23,237 bases of DNA. Origin: Ectocarpus siliculosus (taxonomy: Eukaryota; Sar; Phaeophyceae; Ectocarpales; Ectocarpaceae). Position numbers and translations under genes: made by a program. This document shows positions 5,596 through 16,800 of this stretch, one piece after another (within the stretch, counting starts at the first letter, position 1; each line of letters begins with the position of its first letter). Below the pieces are notes generated by a model. The model searched no databases. It saw nothing but the letters and a program-made list of their open reading frames with translations, and was not told the DNA's origin. The DNA lies in contig FN649743.1 of the NCBI GenBank assembly GCA_000310025.1, positions 1,340,100 to 1,363,336 of the forward strand. Direction: 5' to 3'.

Positions 5596-8400
5596 ATGGC
5601 CGGCGGCGGACAGAATCTTCGTACCATCTTGAGTGGGTCAGAGGCTGCCATCTTCGACCTCATCTTCGGCACGACTTCGATACAGCAGTGGGCAGAGTGG
5701 CTTCGGACTCCGTTGGAGCATGCTGTGGCTGAGGGCGACATGGATCTCGTTGTGAAGCTCGCCCAAGCTGGGGCAAGTAGAAGTGCTGTGCATTTGGCTG
5801 TGAGGCAAGGCCACGAAGCGGTTGTCGCGGAGCTGCTGAGGCTGGGAGCATCGCCAAGTGAGCCGGACGAGAGTGGCGATACTCCTCTCCATATCGCTGC
5901 CAGCCAAGGCCATGACAGCATTCTTGCGCTACTTCTACTCCAGAAGGCTGGCGTTGATGTGCTTGATGGCAAAGGTCGTACGCCTCTCCATCTAGCAGCT
6001 GAATGCGGCTCTCTTGCTGCTGTCGAAGCTCTTGTTTCTGCCAACGCGGATCATACCGTCCGCTTCGGCGATGAAGAGAAATCAGCAATGGATTGTGCAG
6101 TATGCTTCGGGCATGTGCACATCATGCGCGCGCTGATACAACACGGAGTTGGCGTGAATGATGCTGGCGCTACCAGCATAACTCCCTTACACATTGCTGC
6201 CGATCGAGCGCTCCTTCCCGCGATCCAGGTGCTTGTGGAGGCAGGGGCCAACGTCGGGGCCGAGGAACAGGGAAAGTGCACGCCCTTACATTTGGCGGCT
6301 AGGTCTGCCTCAGCCGATGCTGTGGTTGCCCTGTTGAGGCAAGGGGCGGACGCAAACAAGCTGAACGGTGATGGACTCTCCTCTCTCCACATGGCTGCCA
6401 AGGATAACGCCGCTGCCACGGTACACGCACTCCTAGCCGGCGGTACTCAGCCAAACCTTCGCGCAGGCACGGGTGACAACACGGGTCTCACCGCTCTGCA
6501 TATGGCCGTCTCCAACGAGCACGCCGGTGTGATCGACGCGCTCGTAGAGGCTGGTGCTGACGTTGACGTCCAGGGAGGCGAAACGTGTGAGACGCCGTTG
6601 CATTTGGCGACCAAGCTGGGGTCATCCGAAGCAGTGGCCTCTCTCTTGAAGCACGAAGCTGACGCGAACAAGCTGAATGGCGATCAGTACTCTGCTCTTC
6701 ACCTGGCTGCCGAGAGCGGTAGCGCTGCCATCGTTCATGTACTCCTGGCCGCAGGTGCTCAGCTAAACCTTCGTGGAGGCGAAGATGGGAAGACCGCGTT
6801 GGACCTAGCCGCTGCGGGTGGGCATGCTGAGACCGCGACAGCTTTAGTCCAGCATCGACCGAGCCTAAATGCGACGGACAAGCTTGGCCGTGCTGCCCTG
6901 CACTCTGCTGCCTCCAACAACCACGTGGCGGTCATCGATGTGCTTGCCGCCGCCGGGGCTCGAATCGATGCGAGGGACCAGCAGGGTTTGACGCCCCTGC
7001 ATTCCGCATCGCAGGAAGGGTGCGCTGAAGCTATCGCAACGCTCATGAAGCACGGGGCCGGCGGCAACCATGTCAACGCCGACGGCGAATCTCCTCTCCA
7101 CCTTGTAGTACGAAGAGACGACGTCGCTGCTGCAACCGCCCTCTTGGTCGGGGGCGCGAATCCCAACCTTGATAGCGAGGATGATGTTTTTTCTCCTTTG
7201 CACCTGGCTATTACTGTCATTGGACATCGACATGTGTTGCAGGTGTTACTTCAGCACGGAGCGGACGTGAACCGATCCCGCACAGCTGGTGCTACCTTGT
7301 TGCACACAGCTGCCAACAAGAAAAATGTCGGCGTAGTTGAAGCACTCATCGCCGCCGGGGCCGACCTGGAGGCGGAGGATACAGACGGCGGTACACCTCT
7401 TCATCAAGCTCTCCGCTCGGGGTCCTTCGAAGTCGTCCAAGCCCTGTTGAAACACGGCGCCGATCAAACCAAGCGGACGTCGAGCAACCGAGGGCTCCTT
7501 CACGAGGCCGCCGAAGGAGGCAGCGTTTCCTGCGTGGAAGCACTTCTCGCCGGTGGTGCCGACATCGCTCTTCGTGACGACGTGGGGCGTACGGCGCTGC
7601 ACGTGGCTGCGTCTCGTTCCGGCCAGGTCGTGGAAAAGCTGCTCCATCACGGCGCGGACACAGAGTCTCGAGATACGAGTAATCGCACCGCGCTACACGA
7701 GGCCGCCATGTCCTGCGACGGATACCTCTCGATCAACGCCCTTGTTGACGGGGGTGCTGCCATCGAGGCCCGGGACGACGAAGGTAGAACCCCCCTTCAT
7801 CTCGCTTCTGCGTCCCACAGTTGCACAGGCATGAAGGCCCTTCTTCGGAGCGGTGCTGATATCCGTGCGAGAGACAAGGATGGACGCTCACCGCTACACC
7901 TTGCAGTGGATGAAGGGTACTACGCCACCGACGTTCGCTCGCCTGTGGACCTACTACTGAGATGGGGGGCAGATGAAACCGCCAAAGATGACGGCGGCCA
8001 AGACGATGACGACGACGACGACGACGATGGGCCAAACGTCGGCAACAGCCCGGCAGAGCTTTGGGAGTATCGCGTTAAGGTCACGTGCAGCACGTACGGA
8101 GTCGCGGCTCCCGTTCAAAAGCTTTTGGATGACGCCCAGAAAGACAGGACGTGGCGGCGACGTGGCTGGCTTGTCATGTGCCGTGCTTTCCCGGACAGGG
8201 TGCGGCTGAGAGCCGATACCGAACGATCGAACGCTAAAACGGGAAGAGATGTTCGGGTGCGGGGCGTTCCAGCGGCAGGATCGGATGGTGTACTTGCCGT
8301 TACGAAGCACGGGCGGACCGCTGGAGGCTTCAACGATGTAGTGGCGAGGTCGCTGGGCTTCGAAGGAGGTGTTTTCCGGAACATCGTTACGTTCCTGTGA
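5596..8400 (+). CDS. Ankyrin-repeat protein, single exon, 934 residues
   Basis: The start chosen is ATG 5596 (MAGGGQNLRTILSGSEAAIF); a GTG six codons upstream also keeps the frame open but is not a plausible eukaryotic start. After a ~37-residue leader, about 23 ankyrin repeats run to about residue 795. Each carries the usual TPLHLAA helix start and GAD.N-type turn; examples are TPLHIAASQGH near residue 95 and SPLHLAVDEGY near 770. Ankyrin stacks bind other proteins; no enzyme domain is seen. Nine Asp residues (803-811) separate the stack from a C-terminal module of about 115 residues, including DRTWRRRGWLVMCRAFPDRV (850-869) and ending FRNIVTFL. From memory this tail recurs in a brown-algal ankyrin family. 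No signal peptide or membrane segment is seen. Repeats around residues 252-300 and 356-404 look like an internal duplication (312 bp apart). The 2.8-kb frame is unbroken, unlike the oxygenase pieces. The partner and pathway are unknown. Confidence 0.93.
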   Translation: MAGGGQNLRTILSGSEAAIFDLIFGTTSIQQWAEWLRTPLEHAVAEGDMDLVVKLAQAGASRSAVHLAVRQGHEAVVAELLRLGASPSEPDESGDTPLHIAASQGHDSILALLLLQKAGVDVLDGKGRTPLHLAAECGSLAAVEALVSANADHTVRFGDEEKSAMDCAVCFGHVHIMRALIQHGVGVNDAGATSITPLHIAADRALLPAIQVLVEAGANVGAEEQGKCTPLHLAARSASADAVVALLRQGADANKLNGDGLSSLHMAAKDNAAATVHALLAGGTQPNLRAGTGDNTGLTALHMAVSNEHAGVIDALVEAGADVDVQGGETCETPLHLATKLGSSEAVASLLKHEADANKLNGDQYSALHLAAESGSAAIVHVLLAAGAQLNLRGGEDGKTALDLAAAGGHAETATALVQHRPSLNATDKLGRAALHSAASNNHVAVIDVLAAAGARIDARDQQGLTPLHSASQEGCAEAIATLMKHGAGGNHVNADGESPLHLVVRRDDVAAATALLVGGANPNLDSEDDVFSPLHLAITVIGHRHVLQVLLQHGADVNRSRTAGATLLHTAANKKNVGVVEALIAAGADLEAEDTDGGTPLHQALRSGSFEVVQALLKHGADQTKRTSSNRGLLHEAAEGGSVSCVEALLAGGADIALRDDVGRTALHVAASRSGQVVEKLLHHGADTESRDTSNRTALHEAAMSCDGYLSINALVDGGAAIEARDDEGRTPLHLASASHSCTGMKALLRSGADIRARDKDGRSPLHLAVDEGYYATDVRSPVDLLLRWGADETAKDDGGQDDDDDDDDDGPNVGNSPAELWEYRVKVTCSTYGVAAPVQKLLDDAQKDRTWRRRGWLVMCRAFPDRVRLRADTERSNAKTGRDVRVRGVPAAGSDGVLAVTKHGRTAGGFNDVVARSLGFEGGVFRNIVTFL

Positions 8401-11400
8401 GCCACGTGGGTGAGTCTCAAATGTGTACGTGCCCTCTTGGAAAAAGTTGTTTTTCGTCGAGCAGGTGACGCTTAGTGTGAGTCTTTCGTGTACGTCCAAA
8501 GGGTGACGTTCCTGACACCCACCAGAACGTATGCTCTCTATTTTAGGCGTGTTCTCCGCAGCATGCAGAGAAGAGTTGTCGTCCAAAGCCTTAAGTTGTC
8601 TGCTTAAAAGAGTTTTATCGTGTCGCTCTTGAATGGTATCCGGGTGATTTGGTTCTTCTTTCGTTGGGTGCTGAAGACAGGAAAATGCAAAGTTCAAGGG
8701 AATTGTTCCAAGTGTTCCAATGGCCTGCTTGTTGTCGCGTGTGTTGTTACGGGAGACAAAGCACAACGGTCACCCATGACTACTTGTTGTTCCAGTACAT
8801 GGCCTTTTTCCGAGCATCGTTAGGCCTGGACAGACGGGTTGGATAATCGTTTTCCACCTCCCTCTAACACTTTCTTCGAAGTAGATATTACGGAGATCTG
8901 GCAGCTGAGCTACCCCAGACATGGATTCTTCCTACCGTACGTATGTCGCGTGCCCGATTTTGGAATTTGCTTATTGACTGAACTTTGTATGATCTAGAAC
9001 GAGAGACCCCTGCACAAAGGCAGAGACGAAAAAACAAACCAAAAATAACGTAAGCAACAGCCCGAGACGGAAAGGCAATCGAAAAAAGACGTGCGCAACA
9101 GCCCGAGCTTGCGGATACTCTGGTGTGTTTTGCTGCGAAACTTGATTTTGCGCATAAACAGATAACCCAACACCAGTGATAAGAAGTGATTCTTGATGTC
9201 CTTGATGACCGTGCCAGCTACGATTTGCACAACAACACCCGGTACTTGCATAGTTCGAGAGACTCTTGAGTGACATGACTGTAAACAACAAATGAAAGTT
9301 GCATGTGGGAATGCTCGAGGGGTCGAGGGGGATGTCGTAGGCGTGACAGCAGTAGTGAAGATCTGGCGACGCCAGCTAAAGCGGGACTTGGTGCTGTGAC
9401 GTTGCGAGAAGATATCTGTGAGTTCCCTGTCTCCTGAGCGCTTGTTCAGGTCGGTCGTTGCAGCCGACAGTTCGGCAGCCACTTTTGGCACAGGTAAACA
9501 ACAGCTTCGGCGTGCTGCCGTCGATTCTGTTGTGCATCTCTTTGGGCATGAAACAAGCGCAACTTTTGGGTGTATTTACCACTTTGTCCAATGATGCGTT
9601 CGTGTGTCCATTTGGAGCACATGTGTTTTGCTGTACATAAGTTGCCATCAGCTCATTCTGGCGTTCAACCTATTGCTAACATTCAACTCTTCTTGCACGC
9701 GCGCGTCCTGCCACCTCCCGACAGCTCCGGCTGTCCCGACGCTGCGTGTGTGCTGAGCCGAGGCGTGAGAAGGGTCGCCCAGGACGCCTTCTGCTTGAGG
9801 AAGTAGCTTACAGCATTAGCGGGTTTAAAATCCCAACATGTTCTTCATCACCTTGCTGTACCGGCCGGGGATGGGGGATGATGAAGAAGTGGAGGGGGGT
9901 GGGCAGAGGGCAGAGGGTAGGTTTCGGGCTGTGCCTTGACTGAGTATTGGAGTGAGCGGTCCTGCTATTGCAATTGTCATTTGCTGGGGGAACCGGGTGG
10001 GGTAGGACTGTTTCGATTGAATATACGCTAATGATCAGATGTGTGTTTCGCGATTCCAAGGCTACTGCTGTAAGATGTTTGCTAGCAAAAAGTCATTTTT
10101 CAAAACAGGTGAGCTAACTCTGTCCGGTCGGCATCTACATCATTCTTTCTGTCTCATTGAACCCAAGCACGTGAAAACGATTATTTCGCACACGGGACGG
10201 TTTGCACGACCGAGAAGAACCGCAAATCAAGATCGTCTCCGGGAACCGTGTTCGGCCCTTAACTCCGCCGAGGGCTTTAGAAAATAAGATAAGTTTCCCC
10301 GCAAAACATGTCAACGGCGGGGCACACCTCGGGGTAGACACGCGAGATTTTCAGCCGTTTACTGCGAAATTGCCCAGACAAACTTAGGCACCGTAATATT
10401 TCCGGAAGGCAAGCTGTGAAACACAAACCAACACGTGAAATATCGTCGGCTCAAGGACAACTCATTTCTTCATGATCACGGCGTTTACCGACTTGCTAGA
10501 CCCCAGACGTGCGAAGCACAGGGCGTTGTGCCGCGTACATGCCGAGGCGCTCGGAACCTCCAGGGGCTAAAGTACAGTACACCCCTCGCAAGTGGAAACC
10601 TCTCCTCGTCTAGTCGGGAGGTTGTCTCTCGCCCTTGGACGCGAGACCATGCTCAACACTTCCGTGAGAGGCGGATTTGTATCGTCGCATCGGCTGGCGA
10701 TACATTGCTCGTGTTTCCCCGTTCGTGTTGAACAGAGAGGGGCCCTGGGGAGGTCCAGAAGTCTCAAGGGTATATACTATTCCTTGCCTAGTTTCACGTC
10801 GGAACTTGGCTACGCAACACCGATGCGAATCTGATTGGTTATACACCCGGAATTTCTCACGTGCCCGGGATGACACTACGAGCAACTGATATGCACACCC
10901 CCGGTAAGCTCATGCCAGCGGTGATTCCATCGCGTCTCAAAGCCAATACCACATCAAAACTACGCCCACAAGTACTTTTGCTGCACGGAAACGGTTTCAA
11001 TTTCTGGTCCTTGCGGTGTCCTTGTGGCCACCCGTGAAGCCACGCGTTTCGCTGAGACGGGCAAATACCATCCCTTGGTTAGATGAAGGTGAACGCACCT
11101 CGGGCAGAGCGAACCGAGATGGTCGGAGAGGTATATTTGTTGTTGTCTACTCTCGTGAGCACGGCACCAAGAAGAGGAGGTAGGCAGAAGAATTATCCCC
11201 GGAAAAACACCAAGCCAAACAATATCGAACGCACCAGCTCGACTACGGCGCCCGGGGGTAAAACCGCCGCGTCCACCAAACTTGTCACGAGCCACGAGCG
11301 TATCAACAGCCAGCAGTTTGTGCCATCGTTTGCTTTCGCCTTCGTGCGGTGTCAACGTTCCAGGAGCTTGGGTGGCAAGCGCAAACAGCAGACAGACCTA

Positions 11401-11995
11401 CCGAGCGCCAAAACCAACAACGAAAAAAAAAACACAGAAAAGGTTCTCCGCCAGGAACAACGCCCGTTGCCGTAAACGAGCAGGACAGAACATTCCTGCT
11501 ACTTTCATGACAAAGCAAAGGCTGCGGAAAGAATAATGAAAACACGGAAAACAGTACGACGTCTCTCCGCCCTCCCGCAAGAGCGAAACAGTCAACGACC
11601 TTCGGCAGGCATGCACTTTGCACTCCGGTTGTTTAAATAAGTCTATCCACAGTTGGTTATACATGTCTCGCTTGACTGTTGCAGAAACCAACCACCTGTC
11701 GCTTTTGGAGCCGCCCCGCAGCATCAATCATGCTGCTCTGGAGACGCTGGCCACGTTCTCGCTACATAACGGGGGCAAGAGGGGCCAGAGGACTACTCAC
11801 TTCGTTGATCCTACGTGCCGGTGCGTCTCCGCTCCTGCTCCCACTACCGCCGCCTCCGCCCCAGCCGCCGCGGGCGGCAAGCAAGCCCTACCCCGATGCT
11901 GCTCAAGAGGGAGCGCAGGAGCGCGACCTCCGCTTTGACTTGTGGGTGGGTCTTCACTTTCTTGTGAGCAGGGAGCGTAGGAGGTCGACCTCCGC
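8401..11995. other. Long stretch without a supported gene
   Basis: Open frames here are short (the largest is 165 codons on the minus strand at 8994-9491), overlap each other on both strands and show no recognisable domain. A Lys/Thr/Ser-rich 130-codon frame at 11083-11475 (+) is also unconvincing. The sequence just after 8400 will contain the ankyrin gene's 3' untranslated region, and that below 11996 the oxygenase's, but no clear processing signals were identified. No transposon ends or tandem arrays were recognised. Confidence 0.5.
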
Positions 11996-12222
11996 TCAGA
12001 CTTCCGCGTGGGCCTTGACCCTCTCTTCGTGCAGATCCACTGTCTTGGTGATCTCCACGAGCGCACGGCGGCCGTCGACTCGCGCGACAGCCTTGGCGTG
12101 GACCCCGTAAAAGCTGTAGGAGCATACTCTGGCTTGGTCAAGGCTCGTGAAGGGCGAACCGGGGGTGCCACGGTAAATCATGGTGCTCTCCGGCCCGCGT
12201 AGAAAGTGCTGTATCTGCGGAT

Positions 12223-12586
12223 CTACACACGGTCAGAGAAGAAGGGGCGGTGGAGAAGTGCTGAAGCAAGGAGAGGGGAGCAGGTGCACCCCGGGGTATG
12301 TGCCGCCGTAGCTTAATACTGAAACATAATTTTCCCCATGAGCTGCAACCAATAAATGAAGGTGGGGTTTCGAATCGTGAGAGTGGGGCTGCGAAAACAA
12401 AGCAAACTGCAGCGAAGCGCTGTGGCATGAAGCGACTTTTTCGTACAAGCAAAGTATCAATCAACACGGTGCACTGTCTGAAGGCAGAGTCACAGAACAC
12501 AAATGTAGTACATAGCGCCAAGACGAAACACCCGGCCGACTCTACAACCATGTTTTACAACCTTCCGCCAGCAAACATCGCCGCAC
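12223..12586 (-). other. Last intron of the oxygenase gene
   Basis: The donor is AAAG|GTGCGG (exon ends at 12587) and the acceptor TGTGTAG|ATCCGC (exon begins at 12222). The 364-bp intron is in phase 1, and joining the exons gives an in-frame FTKDPQIQHFLRGPE, which matches how this family continues after its W.QP.A motif. This join is the strongest evidence that the segments on either side are one gene. Confidence 0.7.
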
Positions 12587-13387
12587 CTTTCGTGAAGACT
12601 GCGTTCGGCTGTCGCCAGCACAACTCCGGCGGGGCCTGTGCCTCCAGGTTCACCAGCCGCTCCGATACCAAGGCCCTCCAGAAGACTTGAGAGCCGTCGG
12701 TGCTGCTGCCAGCCCCACCACCGCCACGAACGGCGGCCTGCACGGCCTTCGATTCGAGCACCGCCTTCAGCTTCTCCTGACCCTCGCAGATCTGTGTAGA
12801 GTTGCCGCTTCTCGTGCCCATCACCATTGCACCGACGAATCCCTGCTCCAACCCGCCGGCGCCGTTGACGCTTGCCGCCAGCCACAGTACATCCTCAGCG
12901 AACGTCTTGATCGCCGCCGCGCCCAGATCCTGGAACCCACGCGAGTAGAGCCCGGTAGCAAGGGCGACCACCGCGCATGAGTGATGAGGGGGGGGTGGCA
13001 CACCACCGGCACCTGCGGCGGCAGCCGTAGAACGAAAGGCAGCGGCGACGGTGCCTGACGTGACGGCGGGATTGGAACTCCCGGCGGCGCTTGCAGAGGA
13101 GGCTACCGTGCCGTCCAGCCGGCCGCGGAACTCGTGAACCGACTTGGCCAAGACATCTGTCGGCAGATGGAAAGCTCCCGATTTGGAAAATAACGCGAGG
13201 ACAGGGTTGACACCGCTGCTAGCGTTGACGCTGAAGCAGGGCAGGTCGAGGAGCAGCAGGCGGACGATGGTGGGCACCTCCTTCGAGGTCACTCGCTCGA
13301 GAGCGCCACGGGTTGGAGGTGGTGCCTTGTACATAGGTGCTGGCGATCAGAGCGCCCGTCGAACTGCTTTTTTCCTGCTGAAGCTCA

Positions 13388-13735
13388 GGCTGCTGCGCAG
13401 CTTGGATCTCTGTCTTCACACCAGCGCCGTCTTGCTCAAGCCCAGGCTGCTGCACAGCTTGGACCTCAGCTTTGACATCAACACCATCCTGAAGCACAGG
13501 CTGCTGCGACGCTTGGGCCTCAACAACTTGACACCAGCGCCGTCTTGCTCAATCCCAGGCTGCTGCACAGCTTGGACCTCAGGCATGACATCGCCAACAT
13601 CGTCCTGAAGCACAGGCTGCTGCGCCGTTTGGACCTCAGCCTTGACATCAACACCGTCCTCAACCGCAGGCTGCTGCGACGCTTGGACCTCAACAACTTG
13701 ACACCAGCGACGTCTTGCTCAAGCTCCGGCTGCTG
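13388..13735 (-). repeat. Coding minisatellite with 170-bp higher-order period
   Basis: The word GGCTGCTG (plus strand) starts at 13388, 13445, 13499, 13558, 13615, 13669 and 13728. The spacings are 57, 54, 59, 57, 54 and 59 bp, so three subunits form a 170-bp higher-order unit present twice. On the coding strand the subunits encode Gln-rich repeats such as VQAVQQPGLEQDGAG in one frame. The 59-bp subunit contains two extra bases (GTCAAGTTGTTGAGG), so 170 is not a multiple of three and each unit shifts the frame. Confidence 0.85.
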
Positions 13736-15445
13736 TTGCCGCGGAAGCGAAAGCAGTTTTTCGTCAAGTACGGCCACGTTTCCCGCTTGCTCGAGACTGC
13801 AAGCCTCCACCAGCCGCAACACGTCGCCCCCGATCGCTTGCCACCCGACCGCCCGCACTAGTGCCGCCACTCCCCGCGACACCCCCTCCGATACCAGGCC
13901 TGGAGTCTCGACGGCCCCCGATGTACCGCCCGCTAGGAGCCGCAGCAAGCGGCGAGAAGAGTCGAGGGCTGCCGCGCCGGCTCTCGAGCACAGGGCGAGC
14001 ACATCTGCCGTGTCCCGCGCGTCGGTGATGAAGACATGGCCGGGGGGCGGCGCTGACGGATAGTAGTAGCCTTGACGGTGCGGCTTCTCCCGTTTAGTCT
14101 CGGCGAGGGACACTATCATGGCGAGATCCGCCAAGGGCAGTTCGCCGGCGTCGCCGTACTCGGAAGAGCGCTCGCGGGCGACCCTGAGAGCGGAGCTAGG
14201 CCCGTTCTCCAGCTCCACGCGCATCTTTGCTGAGCTGGGCCAGAAGATGAGGGCCGCCCGTTGGTACCAGAAGTCAAGAGTTGGGCTACAGTTGCCCGTG
14301 TAACCCTGGTACGCTCGCTCGGTCGCCTCGGTGTCCGCGGGGAACAGGAGATCAAGGCCTTTCGCGTCGGCGGAGTCGCACCCGTCATCATCGTCATCAT
14401 CGCTCTCCTCGGCGGATTCGTCTGGGTCTTCAAGCGGGAGATAGCCAAGAACCTCGTGGCCGTTGATGTTGATGTCCAGGTCCGAACACTCCGAGTCGTC
14501 CTCGCCATCCACCCAGTCCTCCGCCGCTATGGTCGTTTGATATAGCTCACACATCTCCTTATCTTCAGGGTCGTCTGACACGTAGCCGCCGTGGTCGCGG
14601 TAAATGCCGTCCTCGAAACCGTCTCCACCTCCGCAACCGTAGGCGTACCCCTCCCCTTCGTAGCCGTCAGGGGAAGTCGAAACCGTCGTGGTACCCCTCC
14701 TCCTCCCAATCGAAGCCCCCGCACCCAGATCGTTTTCCACGTCTTTGACGTTTTAACCGCCTGTAGTACCTGTCGCAGCTCCTGTCGAAGGAGTCGTCCC
14801 ACGGCATGCGGTTCTCGTGCTTCACAATCGTTACCAGGTACAGGTCCAGATCCCTGCACGCGCGCAGAGAGTCCGCCATCGCACGGTCCCGACCCTTCAG
14901 ACCGCTGAACGACAGGCTGGCCTTGGTGTACTCGTGCGCGAGCGGAACGATGAACTTGGCGGCGTTGCAGCTGCTGATGGGACGGCACCACGCAGCTACT
15001 GCGTCCGAGAGACGGAGCTGCACCGCCGATCCGCTCTGGCCGACCGCGGCGACGGGCTGGGGACCCGGCGTGGTCCACACGAGGTTGTACAGGAGGCACA
15101 ACCGCACGCCTTTCGTGACTGTCTGCAGCTCGTGCTCACAGAAGCCGCCGTAGAACGCGGCGCAACGCACGGGAAGAGAAGAGGGCGGAGTGCTGGTCCT
15201 GCGCCCCCTGCCACGGCGTCCTGCCGTTCCCGCTACCGCTGCCGCCGCTCCACCCCCCAAGTCTGCGGGCGTAGCTCCCGTCAGGGTCTTCCCAGGCGAA
15301 GACGCGTCTCTTGCGGCCGTGGCGCAAGACCAAAGACCCCCCCTTGTGTCCGGTGGCGGTCGGTAGCTGCACCACGAGCGTCCCAAACATCCCGGCCTCG
15401 TTTTCGGTGTCGTTGTGAGGCCTGAAGTGCCCTCCACGCTCGTAC

Positions 15446-16035
15446 CTGTTCAAAATTTCGAGTTAAGACAATTTCGAACGAAACCGGATGTTGCAGGGGG
15501 GGTTGGGGGCGATTGTCAGGATGTGAGATGAATGTGAGAATAGATCCACATCCGAGAAAAAAATGTGCCAACCGAAACACGCGGTGAGCGTTACATGGTT
15601 ACCGAGGGTAACACCAGTCGTTTCACCGCGGGATTCAACGGGAGTTGGATTGTTGAGATAGTGCACTTATCTCTTGGGTATTCGGGTGCACGGTTTCTTC
15701 GACAGGAGGCTACATTGTGTGCGACTAGCGGCAGTAAACCTGATTGTCGAAGCCGCCGCGGGCCTCGCCGTACCTAGTGCGAAGGGATGTACATCGATAC
15801 AATATTTTGTTGCGAGGATCACTCCGCAAATTTCGCTATTTCGAGTACATTGCAATTTCAATGGTCCATTAATATCGTCACGTAGATCGTTTGGGCTACC
15901 TTCTCTGCATGTGCGTGTTCGATGGTATGTGCAGCATGTGGTGTGGTGTACACCAAATTACATACTCTTGAAAATATAGGAAGGTCTGTTGCTGCTGCAA
16001 TGGACCACGAGAAAAAAAGCATCCCTTGCCAGTGA
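15446..16035. other. Intron or upstream sequence of the oxygenase; no exon seen
   Basis: This would be intron 1 of the broken oxygenase (a branch-like CTTAAC lies about 20 bases before the acceptor). I looked for the expected LYKLV-ending first exon on the minus strand here and up to the window end and did not find one. A Cys-poor 100-codon frame at 15674-15979 is not recognisable. Confidence 0.45.
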
Positions 16036-16039
16036 CAAA

Positions 16040-16800
16040 CATTGTTTTGATTGGTTTCTATCGATTTCCATTGTAAAAAATAATAGAGCTTGAATGTTCC
16101 CTTTCGACATCCATTGTCAAGAACCGTATATTTTCAAAATTCTGTCGATATCCATTGTCAACCGCAACAATTTTTCTGTAGATCTCGTTTGTAGGTTTTT
16201 ATCGATATCTGTCGTCGAAGTCAACGAGGAAAAAAGTGCTATCGACATGCATCGTTAACTGCAATAGATTCACGTGAATAGATTTAAAGGGGCTCTATCG
16301 CTGGATATTGTCGATAGCAATAGATTTCGAAACGCAACATCGATAGACATTGCCAGTCACAATATATCCTCAACTTTGGATCGATATCCATCACTTTCCA
16401 TCACTTCCTTGACGAAATATTTTGAAAGGCTTCTTCTATTACTGCCTAAAATATCTACCGGAAGAAAGGCTTCCAAATCTTTCGTTGCCAACAACGTCTA
16501 TCGGAAGACCGCCGGTGCAATCTACATTGTCTACAAAATCTTTCGGAAGTGGCTGGTAAAAATATATTGCGGCCAGTAATGCCTATCGGGTGATGGCCTG
16601 CGAAATCTAGTTTCGCCCACAGAATACTTCGAAGCATATCGAAAGAGTGGCTGGAAAGAACATTGCAGCCAACAATGTCTATCGCAACACAGCCAGCGAA
16701 GTCTGTTGGTGTCTACGAGACACATCGAAAGGAAGCCTGAGTCAACAGCAGCCAACAACATCTAGCGGAAAACAACCTGCCACATGTGTTGCTGTCAACA
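16040..16800. repeat. Decayed ~42-bp satellite with dimeric units
   Basis: In the first half, variants of TATCGACATCCATTGTCAA recur about every 40-58 bp (near 16059, 16104, 16144, 16200, 16241, 16299, 16340 and 16380). In the second half, GCCAACAATGTCTATCGG-type words begin at 16487, 16572, 16668 and 16751, spaced 85, 96 and 83 bp, roughly twice the first period. Between them recur words like TTTCGAAAGAGTGGCTGG. The array is strongly diverged, so individual units are approximate. The small open frames here are repeat translations. Confidence 0.6.

Larger units (their letters stand above)
11996..15445 (-). pseudogene. 2OG-Fe(II) oxygenase (prolyl 4-hydroxylase-like), frame-broken and lacking exon 1
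   Basis: The family would hydroxylate a substrate using 2-oxoglutarate, O2 and Fe(II); the substrate is unknown. Reading down the minus strand, an acceptor AG (15447-15446) opens an exon with YERGGHFRPHNDTE. The HND codons (15409-15417) give the HxD iron ligands. The distal ligand and 2OG-binding Arg follow as CEHELQTVTKGVR (His at 15132-15134, Arg ten residues later), but in another frame, broken near 15165-15190. The next parts, LKGRDRAMADSL, an acidic linker and YTGNCSPTLDFWYQRAALIF, match the family, with another break at a four-base G-run (14670-14673). A minisatellite (13388-13735) and a further frame change near 13320-13350 follow. The end is orderly: CWRQPNAVFTK, a GT-AG intron, then FLRGPESTMIYRG to a stop at 11996-11998. 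The catalytic residues survive, but at least two breaks and no visible exon 1 make a pseudogene likeliest; assembly indels are the alternative. Confidence 0.65.

Noticed and set aside
5592-7650. Antisense open frames of 74-153 codons under the ankyrin gene
   Set aside because: They mirror the GC-rich repeats of the ankyrin coding strand and have no independent support.
8994-9491. A 165-codon minus-strand open frame
   Set aside because: No domain, overlapped by other short frames and no neighbouring exon; chance is likeliest, though a lineage-specific gene cannot be excluded.
13388-13735. A CRISPR-like array
   Set aside because: The spaced units are related along their whole length and lie in a eukaryotic coding region; it is a minisatellite without unique spacers.
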